From Deltaproteobacteria bacterium (GTDB lineage: Bacteria > Myxococcota > B64-G9), in the NCBI GenBank assembly GCA_019307065.1, contig JAFDKH010000022.1, positions 1 through 41,268 of the forward strand: a DNA stretch of 41,268 nt. Direction: 5' to 3'. Below are positions 12,720 to 21,038 of the stretch, one piece after another. A model generated the notes under the pieces. The model was not told the DNA's origin, made no database searches, and saw nothing but the letters and a program-made list of their open reading frames with translations. The translations under genes were made by a program, and so were the position numbers. How positions within the stretch are numbered: the stretch's first letter is position 1; every line of letters starts with the position of its first letter.

Positions 12720-15047
12720 ATGTACGACCCCAGAAGGAGACTAGTGGGATCGCTGGTCGTAGTGTCTCTTATCATTTGGCTGGGTTGCCAAGACGACACC
12801 CTGCATGGCAATACTCCAAAAATTGATCATTTCCACCATGGCCCGTCCGACAACCCGCCCGCGATTGACGATTTCAACCAGATTCCCGAATCGAGTGAAA
12901 TCGTCGTGGATTTTGGTCAGGTCGACATCCAGACCGTCAACCGCCAGTACCTTTTCATTCGCAATGAGGGCAAGGGCAGTCTAATCATATCGAGTTTCGA
13001 TTTCCTGTCCGGTTCCAGCCAGGATTTCATCGTTGCCTGCTTCGACAATGGAGTCTTCGTCGCCAACTGTCCTTACTCTGTAGATAACACGCTATCGATC
13101 GGCCCCGGTCGCGATCTGGTGTTCGAACTTACTTATGCCCCGGTTGAAACCGGGGTAGATGTCGGCGGCTTTGTAGTCACTTTCAATACTACCGAGCATC
13201 ATAGCCTGACCGTTCATCTGGCAGGCGAAGGCATCACGCGCGAGATCGAGGTTTGCATCACCAACTGCATCGGCGATCAGCAACAAACCGAATGCCAGCA
13301 AGCCGACGAACTTTGCAACGACGCCATGGGCAAAGACAGCCTGGTAGTCTCTTTCGGTGAGACACCCACAAACGTGGCCGCCAGCCGCGATATCATCATT
13401 CGCAACCTGGGCCAGCGCACCCTCCGGGTGTTCACGCTCGAGTTGGTCGCCGGTTCCGGCATCCAGTACACCCTCGACACGGCCGGCAGCGGTCTGCCCG
13501 GCGAGCTGGCAACCAACGAAGAAGCCAGCCTGGCAGTAAGTTACGCGCCCGACTCGGGCGAAGTGCACCTCGGCCGGATACGCATCCGCTCAGACGACGT
13601 TAGTGAGCCAGAGATCGAAATCATCCTGGGCGGTTCCGGAGTTGCTCCGCGAGTCTGTCCCGATCCGCTCATGCTGGATTTCGGCAACGTGGTCGTCGGC
13701 CTGCCGGTTATTAAATCCTTCAATCTCGAAAACTGCGGGTCGCTCCCCCTGGATTTGTACGGTGTGGCAATGGCGCTGGTCCCCTTCAGCCCCGATTTCA
13801 GCCTGGTAGATCCGGGTTCATTGCCGGCCAGTCTGCCGGCCGGAGATATTGCCGCGGTCGAAGTTCAGTATCTGCCGCAAGCCGCCGGGTCAGATGCCGG
13901 CGGCGTGGATATTTTCTCCAATGACCTGGTTTCGGATCCGGTCACCCACCTGACCGGCACGGTGGCCTTGTTTGGGCGAGCAACGGCCCTGGTTTGCGAT
14001 CTGGTAGTCGATCCTTTCGCGGCAAGTTTCGGGGTAGTCGAGATCGGCGCCCCGGCCACTGTCGATTTGGTACTTTCCAACTCGGGCAACGGGCCCTGTC
14101 TGTTGGCCAGCTCTACGATCAGCGCCAATTCGCCCGACAACGAATTTACGATTATTTCAGCACCGCCGGCCGACGCCAGTATCGACCCCGGGGCCGGCAA
14201 CGAACTAACCCTTACGGTCGGTTACGACCCGATCGATCGCGGGCAAGATGTGGGCACCTTGAGCTTGTTCGTCAACGACAAAGACACCAACGAAGTCAGG
14301 GTCGATTTGAACGCCTTCGGCAACTGGCCCGGCGGTGACGGGCCGGTCGCCGTTTGTTCGGTCAGCCCGGTCAACGCAATCCCCTTCCAGACCGTCACCT
14401 GGCGCGGCGACCAGAGCTACGATACCAACAATCGCGCCATCGTCGATCATCGCTGGAGCATCGCCTCTTTTCCGGCCGGCTCGGCCGCAACTCTGTGGGG
14501 GTTCGGCGCCAACCGCACGACCGAAATCGACCTGGCCGGCAGTTATACAGCCGAACTGGTTGTCGAAAACGACATCGGTCAAGTCAGCCCGCCCTGCCTG
14601 GCGACCACCACCGTAGTACCCACCGAGGATCTGTGGATCGAAATGTACTGGGCTCACAACAACGACGACATGGATCTGCACCTGCTTGCCCCGGGAGGTA
14701 CTCCGCGCACCAATTCGGACTGCTTCTTCTCCAACTGCATCGGCCGCTGGTTTACACCCGACTGGGGACAGGCCGGCTATGACGGCGACGATCCCCACCT
14801 GGATCTCGACGACATTCCGGGCACCGGGCCCGAAAATATCAATATCGCCGACCCGGCCAACGGCGTCTATACCGTCTTTGTGCACGACTACCCCGGCAAC
14901 TCATACACCAGCGGCAACCTGGTCACAATTAACGTCTATATCAACGGGGCACTGGTGGCCAACTTCACCGAAACCATCAGCGGTGAAAACTCCGATTGGT
15001 ACGTTTGCGAGATCGACTGGCCCTCCGGAGCAGTAACTCCGTTATAA
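12720..15047 (+). CDS. ASH-repeat (choice-of-anchor D) lipoprotein with PKD-like and C-terminal beta domain
   Basis: The protein has 775 residues. AAGGAG lies 7 bases before ATG 12720. The hydrophobic signal ends at Cys23 (Trp-Leu-Gly-Cys), the same unusual Trp placement as in the gene at 1-1251. About four ASH/choice-of-anchor D domains run through residues 57-530. A PKD-like segment follows (about 545-640, WRGDQSYDTNN to VVENDIGQVSPP). The last 130 residues begin DLWIEMYWAHNNDDMDLHLLAPGG and resemble the C-terminal DUF2135-type domain of secreted proteins. It is a paralogue of the truncated left-edge gene, which would be expected to carry the same ending outside the window. A surface or adhesive role is inferred only from the architecture. 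Confidence 0.87.
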   Translation: MYDPRRRLVGSLVVVSLIIWLGCQDDTLHGNTPKIDHFHHGPSDNPPAIDDFNQIPESSEIVVDFGQVDIQTVNRQYLFIRNEGKGSLIISSFDFLSGSSQDFIVACFDNGVFVANCPYSVDNTLSIGPGRDLVFELTYAPVETGVDVGGFVVTFNTTEHHSLTVHLAGEGITREIEVCITNCIGDQQQTECQQADELCNDAMGKDSLVVSFGETPTNVAASRDIIIRNLGQRTLRVFTLELVAGSGIQYTLDTAGSGLPGELATNEEASLAVSYAPDSGEVHLGRIRIRSDDVSEPEIEIILGGSGVAPRVCPDPLMLDFGNVVVGLPVIKSFNLENCGSLPLDLYGVAMALVPFSPDFSLVDPGSLPASLPAGDIAAVEVQYLPQAAGSDAGGVDIFSNDLVSDPVTHLTGTVALFGRATALVCDLVVDPFAASFGVVEIGAPATVDLVLSNSGNGPCLLASSTISANSPDNEFTIISAPPADASIDPGAGNELTLTVGYDPIDRGQDVGTLSLFVNDKDTNEVRVDLNAFGNWPGGDGPVAVCSVSPVNAIPFQTVTWRGDQSYDTNNRAIVDHRWSIASFPAGSAATLWGFGANRTTEIDLAGSYTAELVVENDIGQVSPPCLATTTVVPTEDLWIEMYWAHNNDDMDLHLLAPGGTPRTNSDCFFSNCIGRWFTPDWGQAGYDGDDPHLDLDDIPGTGPENINIADPANGVYTVFVHDYPGNSYTSGNLVTINVYINGALVANFTETISGENSDWYVCEIDWPSGAVTPL

Positions 15048-15068
15048 CTCGCTGCCACCTTTGTACTC

Positions 15069-16046
15069 ATGAGATTTGCGTTGACACTATTTTTGCTGGC
15101 GGTTCTAGGCGGCTGTAGTAATTCCAACAGCCCCAATGACGCCGGGTTCGGCGACGGCGATGCTCTGAGCGACAGCGATGCTCTGAACGACGGCGACGTT
15201 GGGTACAATGAAGGTGACGAACCGGGCGATCAAGGGATCTGGGGTTGGATCAGCATATTAGAGAGTGAAGATACTTACACCAACGAGCCGGCCGGGTGGA
15301 AAACCGGGCCGCGGGCGCTGTTTGCCGAGGGGCCGTGCTGCTACTACGTGCTGGAGCAACACCTGGAACATTGCGGAGAGCTCCAGGCGTCGGGGGGCGG
15401 CTGCGCGCTATACAAAGGATTCTGGCTGGATGTGTCCAGCTGCGATCCGGACTGCCTGGATGGGCAGGAGTGCGTGGACGAAGGGGGCAACCTGGTCTGC
15501 CGGGATCTTCCGGCCATGCTGGAGGTGGACCGGATCGACATCGCGGGCCTGAAGGCCAGTGTCTCAATGGCGCCGAGCCAGAGCGGCATATACACAACCG
15601 ACGACATAACGGATGACCTGTTCGACGCCGGAGACTTTGTCACTGTCGATGTTACCAAGGAAGGGTTAACGCCATATTCGCTGTCAGCCACCGGCGTGGA
15701 TCCCCCGCAGATTGCCTCCAACACGCTTGAGTTGACCCGGGGAAAGTCCAGCAACATCTCCTGGACGCCGGCCGAACCCGGGACGAAAATTCAGGTTTTT
15801 CTGTCGGGTGGCTCCCACTATCCGCACCTGTATTTTGTCACGATCCTGTGTGAGGCACCCGACGAGCAGGGCAGTTTGGAGATTCCCGCCGAGGTGGTCA
15901 ACGGATTCCTGGACGTAGTAGTAGGCTTGGGCATCCGGCGCTACTCGCGCATCGTGCGCACCACCGGCGATGTCGCAACTCACGCCGGCAAACAGGTCGA
16001 GCTGTACCTGGGGAGTGCCAAGAATCTGCAACTTGTGGTGCGATAA
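15069..16046 (+). CDS. Lipoprotein of unknown function
   Basis: The protein has 325 residues. MRFALTLFLLAVLGGC gives a textbook lipobox at Cys16, followed by an Asp/Gly-rich spacer (about 20-55). A Cys-containing domain (about 75-150) has repeated Cys pairs (GPCCYY, GGGCALY, SSCDPDCLDGQECV). The remainder is beta-rich and ends VELYLGSAKNLQLVVR. A similar lipoprotein type, in which a cost/benefit-like DxFxxGDxVTVxVxG core is followed by SxxxLxLxRGxxxxxxWTP, is common in Myxococcota but has no assigned function. The start lies 21 bases after the preceding stop and has only a weak ribosome-binding site, so it is probably co-transcribed with the ASH-repeat gene. Confidence 0.8.
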   Translation: MRFALTLFLLAVLGGCSNSNSPNDAGFGDGDALSDSDALNDGDVGYNEGDEPGDQGIWGWISILESEDTYTNEPAGWKTGPRALFAEGPCCYYVLEQHLEHCGELQASGGGCALYKGFWLDVSSCDPDCLDGQECVDEGGNLVCRDLPAMLEVDRIDIAGLKASVSMAPSQSGIYTTDDITDDLFDAGDFVTVDVTKEGLTPYSLSATGVDPPQIASNTLELTRGKSSNISWTPAEPGTKIQVFLSGGSHYPHLYFVTILCEAPDEQGSLEIPAEVVNGFLDVVVGLGIRRYSRIVRTTGDVATHAGKQVELYLGSAKNLQLVVR

Positions 16047-16056
16047 TGGTGGGCTT

Positions 16057-16115
16057 GTCCACCGAAGCAAGTTGCGAAGGTGGACCTGTCCGCCGAAGCG
16101 GTTTGCGTAGGCGGA
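16057..16115. repeat. Pair of related hairpins with compensatory stems
   Basis: Two adjacent inverted repeats share one design. The first has GTCCACC (16057-16063) pairing with GGTGGAC (16079-16085). The second has TCCGCC (16089-16094) pairing with GGCGGA (16110-16115). The loops are alike (GAAGCAAGTTGCGAA and GAAGCGGTTTGCGTA). Stem changes A-T to G-C occur on both sides, so pairing is conserved. There is no T-tract, so an intrinsic terminator is unlikely. It lies just upstream of the kinase promoter. Confidence 0.7.
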
Positions 16116-16118
16116 AAA

Positions 16119-16148
16119 TTGACCAGGTTCGTACCTTGGACATAGAAT
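16119..16148 (+). promoter_or_regulatory. Sigma70-like promoter of the Ser/Thr kinase gene
   Basis: TTGACC (16119-16124), an 18-base spacer, then TAGAAT (16143-16148). Nine bases separate the -10 from ATG 16158 and no ribosome-binding site is present, so the message would be leaderless or nearly so. Confidence 0.65.
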
Positions 16149-16157
16149 AATCGTTGA

Positions 16158-18263
16158 ATGTCTTTCGAGCCGACGACTTTTGGTAAGTATGTACTCCTGA
16201 AACGCATCGCGGTAGGCGGTATGGCCGAAGTCTTTAGAGCTGTGGCTTACGGCGCTGAAGGTTTCGAGAAAATAGTCGCCATCAAGCGCATGCTGCCGCA
16301 CTTGTCCAAAGACCAACAGTTCGTTGAAATGTTCATCAATGAGGCCAAGTTAGCCGCCAATCTCAACCACGCCAACGTGGTTCAGATTTACGACTTCGGC
16401 CGCCTGCACAATGCGCTGTACCTGTCGATGGAGTATATCCACGGCAAAAACATCGCCGAAATCATCGAGACCCTGAAAGAACAAGGCCTGTCTCCGCCAA
16501 TCGAACTGGCCTGCTACATCTTCATTGAAGCCCTCAACGGCCTCGAACACGCCCACAAAAAGAAAGACCGTTTCGGCAACTCGGTCAACTTGATCCACCG
16601 CGACATTTCACCCCCCAATATTCTGGTTTCTTATGACGGAGAAGTAAAGCTGGCCGACTTCGGGATCGCCAAAGCCAAGGAAAGTAAAATCAGGACCGGC
16701 AGCGGCATACTCAAGGGCAAGTATGCCTACATGTCTCCCGAGCAAGCCGGCGGGCAGGATCTTGATTTCAGGACCGACATCTTTTCATTGGGAATCTGCT
16801 TCTGCGAATTGCTGACCCTGACCGAGATGTTTACCGGCTACAGTGATCTCGACACCTTGCGACACGTCCGCGAAGCCAACTTTGTCGCGCCCCGCAAGCT
16901 GAACCTGGCGATTCCCAAGAAACTCGAAACTCTGCTGCTGATAGCCTTGAAGCGCGAACCGCAAGAGCGTTACGAATCGGCCGCTCAATGGCGTGAGGCC
17001 CTTGAAGACTTCATGATTGCCAACGGTCTGCGTTTCTCGGCTTCCTGGCTTTCGGATTTCATGCAGGATGTTTTCAAGAACGAAATGGAACAAGAACGCC
17101 ACCAGCAAGTAGCCGAGGCCCGCAAAGCCGAAAAACTACACCCCGAAGCCACGTCGGTTGCCAAACGCCAACTGGATGAAGACACCAAGACGGTCGAGCG
17201 CCCGGCCGAGTACGAAGACTGGGACGACAGTGCCGTCACCGCCCCGGTCGATCGGAATGATGATTTTAGCGAAACAACCCAGCGGGTGCCGATCAGCAGC
17301 CTCAACCCGGCTGGGCCGACACCCTTTGACGACGATGACGACGAAGATGTGCCGACTCAGATTGTTTCCAAGTACTCCGAAGAATTCGAAGAAGATACGG
17401 TCAAGAAGAGAACTCCGGCGCCCCGGGGGGAAGTGGCCGACCGTCCGCTTTTCGACACCGAACCTCTGCCGCCTCCAATCAACGAACCGGACACCGATTT
17501 CCCAGCCGTGGGCCTGCCGTTGCCGGACGACACCAAGACCATCCCCGAAAGAGAACCGATCCTGGCTGCCCGGGCAAACGGCAACTACGAGACTGAACGC
17601 AAAGGTGAAGACCTGTTAGCCCAGGCCGCCGCCAAGTCGATGGAATACGAGTCCTTACTCGAGCCCGATCCCGAGTCCGAGTCCGCGCCCATTCTGCCGG
17701 ACAACTTTCAAGACTTCAAAGAAGACACGAACCCGGGCCAAAAAAAGTCTTTCCCCTATGGCTTTCTGATAATCACATTGCTCGCGGCATTCATTATCAT
17801 CGCGCTCTTTGTGCTGCTTTCCGACGACGAACCAACAGCCCAGGCGCAAGCCGACGCAGGCTCGGGCGGCCTGGCCAAAGGCGACCCGGACGCCGGTCTG
17901 GCCATTGTTGGACCGGTCGACGGAGGCCAGCCGGTCGAGCGGGCCGCAGATCTTGACAGCCCTCCCGGCGATCAACCGACCGAGCCCGAGCAAGCCGATG
18001 GCGGGCTGCTCGACGGCACGGCCGAACCCGACTCCACCGACGGAGCGGACGGCGACGCCCTCGACGGGGACCAGACCGATGGGGCCGATGGAAAGAAGGC
18101 CGTAAAGCCCAAAACGAAAAAGAAGAAGAGAAAGAAGAAATACATCAAACGCAAGAGACGCAAGAGACGCAAAAAAGTCTACACGAAAAAGAAGCGAAAA
18201 AGGCGCACGAAAAAAACTAAACGCAGGCGGACCCGCAAGAAAAGCCGGACTAAATCCAGTTAA
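16158..18263 (+). CDS. Transmembrane Hanks-type Ser/Thr protein kinase with polybasic C-terminal tail
   Basis: The protein has 701 residues. The kinase domain spans about 8-285: Gly-rich loop around IAVGGMAEVF (17-26), catalytic Lys43, HRD at 147-149 with Asn154, DFG at 167-169 and SPEQ at 193-196. All key catalytic residues are present, so it should be active. A cytoplasmic acidic, Pro-rich juxtamembrane region (about 330-530) leads to one membrane segment (532-555). Outside lies an Asp/Gly/Pro-rich linker (556-645), then a tail (646-701) in which 40 of 56 residues are Lys or Arg. No PASTA, WD40 or other sensor fold is visible. The basic tail is unusual for an exported segment and could bind anionic envelope polymers; that is inference. 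Its promoter overlaps the start region. Confidence 0.92.
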   Translation: MSFEPTTFGKYVLLKRIAVGGMAEVFRAVAYGAEGFEKIVAIKRMLPHLSKDQQFVEMFINEAKLAANLNHANVVQIYDFGRLHNALYLSMEYIHGKNIAEIIETLKEQGLSPPIELACYIFIEALNGLEHAHKKKDRFGNSVNLIHRDISPPNILVSYDGEVKLADFGIAKAKESKIRTGSGILKGKYAYMSPEQAGGQDLDFRTDIFSLGICFCELLTLTEMFTGYSDLDTLRHVREANFVAPRKLNLAIPKKLETLLLIALKREPQERYESAAQWREALEDFMIANGLRFSASWLSDFMQDVFKNEMEQERHQQVAEARKAEKLHPEATSVAKRQLDEDTKTVERPAEYEDWDDSAVTAPVDRNDDFSETTQRVPISSLNPAGPTPFDDDDDEDVPTQIVSKYSEEFEEDTVKKRTPAPRGEVADRPLFDTEPLPPPINEPDTDFPAVGLPLPDDTKTIPEREPILAARANGNYETERKGEDLLAQAAAKSMEYESLLEPDPESESAPILPDNFQDFKEDTNPGQKKSFPYGFLIITLLAAFIIIALFVLLSDDEPTAQAQADAGSGGLAKGDPDAGLAIVGPVDGGQPVERAADLDSPPGDQPTEPEQADGGLLDGTAEPDSTDGADGDALDGDQTDGADGKKAVKPKTKKKKRKKKYIKRKRRKRRKKVYTKKKRKRRTKKTKRRRTRKKSRTKSS

Positions 18264-18267
18264 CCTG

Positions 18268-18289
18268 TCGGGCTCGGCCGATTTTTATT
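18268..18289 (+). terminator. Weak candidate terminator after the kinase gene
   Basis: TCGG (18268-18271) pairs with CCGA (18278-18281) around a 6-base loop and is followed by TTTTTATT. The stem is only four base pairs, so this is tentative. It lies before the kbl promoter, where a transcript end would make sense. Confidence 0.3.
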
Positions 18290-18307
18290 GCCAACCTACC
18301 CAAGCTG

Positions 18308-18336
18308 TTGACCTCTCGCATGTGTCGGGCTAGAAT
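18308..18336 (+). promoter_or_regulatory. Sigma70-like promoter of kbl
   Basis: TTGACC (18308-18313), a 17-base spacer, then TAGAAT (18331-18336), each five of six consensus. The leader to ATG 18382 is about 39 bases and contains AGGAGGAG. Confidence 0.7.
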
Positions 18337-18381
18337 CCTTGCCCACAGCGCTTGCCTTTATCGTGATGTCAGGAGGAGTCG

Positions 18382-19572
18382 ATGTACGGAAAGCTGAAAG
18401 ACAATCTCCGCGAAGAAATACGTCAGATCCGCGAGGCCGGGCTTTACAAGGAAGAGAGACAGATCACCACGCCGCAACGGGCCGAGATCAAGGTCGAAGA
18501 CGGTCAGGAGGTGCTCAACTTCTGCGCCAATAACTACCTGGGTCTTTCGGACAATAGCGACTTGATCGATGCCGCCAAGCAGGGCCTCGACACTCACGGG
18601 TTCGGGATGAGCTCGGTGCGCTTCATCTGCGGCACCCAGGATCAGCACAAGCAACTCGAGAAACAAATCTCGGAATTTTTCGAGACCGACGACACAATAT
18701 TGTATTCTTCTTGCTTCGATGCCAACGGCGGCCTGTTCGAGTGCCTGCTCAACAAAGAAGACGCAATCATTTCCGATCAGCTCAACCATGCCAGCATCAT
18801 CGACGGCATCCGGCTGTGCAAAGCCGAACGGCGGCGCTATAAAAATGCCGACATGGGCGAACTGGAGCAGCACCTGAAAGACACCCAGGACAAACGGCGC
18901 CGGTTGATCGCCAGCGACGGCGTTTTCAGCATGGACGGCATTATCGCTCCGCTCGACAAGATCTGCGACCTGGCCGATAAATACGACGCCCTGGTGATGG
19001 TCGACGATTCGCATGCGACCGGCTTCATGGGCAAGACCGGGCGCGGCAGCGTCGAGCACTGCAACGTCCTGAGCCGGATCGACGTGATCACCTCGACCCT
19101 CGGCAAGGCCATGGGCGGCGCCTCGGGCGGGTTCACCACCGGGCGGGCGGAAATCATCGAGTACCTGCGCCAGCGCTCACGACCCTACCTGTTTTCCAAC
19201 ACCCTGGCGCCGGTAATCGTAGCCACAACCATAAAAGCTTTCGAGATGATTTCTGTAACCACAACGCTACGCGACAAACTCGAAGAAAACACGAAACGCT
19301 TTCGCGATAAGATGACCGCGGCCGGTTTCAACATCAAAGCCGGGGTTCACCCGATTGTGCCGATCATGCTCGGGGACGCCAAGCTGGCCAGCGACATGGC
19401 CCGCGACATGCTGGCCGAAGGCATCTATGTAGTCGGTTTCTCCTATCCGGTTGTTCCCAATGGGGAGGCCCGGATTCGCGTTCAGCTCTCGGCAGCCCAT
19501 GAAATTCCGCAGATCGACAAAGCCATCGCGGCTTTCATCAAAGTCGGCAAAAAACACGGTGTGATTGATTGA
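18382..19572 (+). CDS. kbl: Glycine C-acetyltransferase (2-amino-3-ketobutyrate CoA ligase)
   Basis: The protein has 396 residues, the normal length for Kbl. It is a fold-type I PLP enzyme of the alpha-oxoamine synthase family; in threonine breakdown it converts 2-amino-3-ketobutyrate and CoA to glycine and acetyl-CoA in the cytoplasm. Visible signatures are [10 protein letters not shown] (46-55), VDDSHATG (207-214, cofactor contacts Asp208 and His211) and [14 protein letters not shown] with the Schiff-base Lys242. A strong AGGAGG site precedes ATG 18382. Its usual partner, threonine dehydrogenase (tdh), is not adjacent or anywhere in this window; the antiporter gene follows instead. Other family members (KAS/BioF, SPT) are less likely given the close match of the N-terminus and motif spacing to Kbl. 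Confidence 0.93.
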   Translation: MYGKLKDNLREEIRQIREAGLYKEERQITTPQRAEIKVEDGQEVLNFCANNYLGLSDNSDLIDAAKQGLDTHGFGMSSVRFICGTQDQHKQLEKQISEFFETDDTILYSSCFDANGGLFECLLNKEDAIISDQLNHASIIDGIRLCKAERRRYKNADMGELEQHLKDTQDKRRRLIASDGVFSMDGIIAPLDKICDLADKYDALVMVDDSHATGFMGKTGRGSVEHCNVLSRIDVITSTLGKAMGGASGGFTTGRAEIIEYLRQRSRPYLFSNTLAPVIVATTIKAFEMISVTTTLRDKLEENTKRFRDKMTAAGFNIKAGVHPIVPIMLGDAKLASDMARDMLAEGIYVVGFSYPVVPNGEARIRVQLSAAHEIPQIDKAIAAFIKVGKKHGVID

Positions 19573-19617
19573 AGTTGCTTGCTTGATTCGGCACAAAGCG
19601 AGAAACGGAGGCGGTTG

Positions 19618-20973
19618 GTGAGCAAGCGATTGATTCTCAGCGTGGGAAGCCTGCTGGTGCTGCTGACAGCTCTGCCGGCGGCCGCCAGCGATTCCGGCCC
19701 TTCTATCGGTCATGAGCTATCGCTGTGGTGGGTGGCCTTCTTCGCGCTGATGCTTTTAGCCATCGCAATCTTGCCGCTGGCTGCCGAAAAATGGTTTCAT
19801 CCCAACAAAAACAAACTCCTGGTCTCGGCCATTCTGGGATTACCGATTATCGGTTTGTTTTTGTACAAGGACTATCATGCCGTCCTGCACACCGGTCAGG
19901 AATACATATCGTTCATCGTTTTACTGGCGGCTTTATTCGTTATCTCGGGCGGCATTTTGATACAAACCGATCTGCGAGCCACACCCTTGGTCAATACCGG
20001 GTTTTTGGCGCTCGGTTCGTTACTGGCCTCGTTCATGGGCACGACCGGGGCGGCCATGTTGCTGATCCGGCCGCTGCTGGTTACCAATAGTCAGCGCACT
20101 AATAAAGTTCACACGGTGGTGTTCTTCACTTTTCTGGTGGCCAATATCGGGGGCTGTTTGACCCCCCTGGGGGACCCGCCGCTTTTCATGGGTTACCTGG
20201 CGGGGGTGCCCTTCGAATGGACATTTAAACTGGTTACCCATTGGGGCATCGCGGTCAGCTTCTTGCTATTGGTCTACTTCGTTTTTGATACCGTCATGTA
20301 CCGGCGCGAGCCGAGTTCCGCACTAGAAGCCGACCGACTCGAGGTGCGCCCGACCCATATCGCCGGGGCCTGGCTCAACACTCCCCTGTTGCTGGGTGTG
20401 ATTCTCTCGGTCGCATTTCTGACAGACAAAGTGGTCCCCTTTCCAACCCGCGAAGGGATCTTAATTTCCCTGGCCCTGGCATCCTGGTTCGGGACCAGAC
20501 GCGAACTGCGCCAGGCCAACAAGTTCACCTTTTACCCGATCATCGAAGTGGCCGCCTTGTTCGCCGGTATTTTTGCCACCATGATTCCGGCTATCTTGAT
20601 TCTCAAGGCGCGCGGCGGCGATCTGGGCGTCGATAACCCGATGAGCTTTTTCTGGGCAACCGGTGCGCTCTCGGCCTTTTTAGACAATACTCCGACCTAT
20701 GTCGTCTTCTTCGCCCTGGCGCAAGGCCTGGGCTTGCCGCCCGGCGGGACGGAGGTTGCCGCGACCGGTGTGGACGAAACCATTCTTATAGGAATCAGTC
20801 TGGGGGCTGTTTTCATGGGTGCCATGACTTATATCGGCAACGCCCCCAATTTCATGGTCAAGTCAATCGCCGATGAACGTGGCATCAAGATGCCCAGCTT
20901 TTTCGGCTTTTTGATCTGGTCAAGCATCATCCTGATACCCGTTTTCATTGTGATCTCATTCATTTTCTTTTAG
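19618..20973 (+). CDS. Sodium:proton antiporter-like membrane transporter (CitMHS/NhaD-type)
   Basis: The protein has 451 residues from GTG 19618, chosen because GGAGG ends 6 bases upstream; the open frame extends to a TTG at 19579 without such a site. An N-terminal hydrophobic segment ending in Ala-Ala-Ser is followed by about 11-12 membrane spans. Two re-entrant signatures typical of this ion-transporter group are present: NIGGCLTPLGDPPLF in the first half and ALSAFLDNTPTYVVFF in the second, with MTYIGNAPNFMVKSIA near the end. By family it exchanges cations (Na+/H+) across the inner membrane; the actual ion, or even an organic anion, cannot be told from sequence. It lies 45 bases after kbl on the same strand, probably in the same transcript. 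Confidence 0.85.
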   Translation: MSKRLILSVGSLLVLLTALPAAASDSGPSIGHELSLWWVAFFALMLLAIAILPLAAEKWFHPNKNKLLVSAILGLPIIGLFLYKDYHAVLHTGQEYISFIVLLAALFVISGGILIQTDLRATPLVNTGFLALGSLLASFMGTTGAAMLLIRPLLVTNSQRTNKVHTVVFFTFLVANIGGCLTPLGDPPLFMGYLAGVPFEWTFKLVTHWGIAVSFLLLVYFVFDTVMYRREPSSALEADRLEVRPTHIAGAWLNTPLLLGVILSVAFLTDKVVPFPTREGILISLALASWFGTRRELRQANKFTFYPIIEVAALFAGIFATMIPAILILKARGGDLGVDNPMSFFWATGALSAFLDNTPTYVVFFALAQGLGLPPGGTEVAATGVDETILIGISLGAVFMGAMTYIGNAPNFMVKSIADERGIKMPSFFGFLIWSSIILIPVFIVISFIFF

Positions 20974-21038
20974 TCCGAACGGGCCTATGGTAATGGATAA
21001 TCGCTAAGGTTAAGTAGCTAAATCACGAGGAGGCTTTC

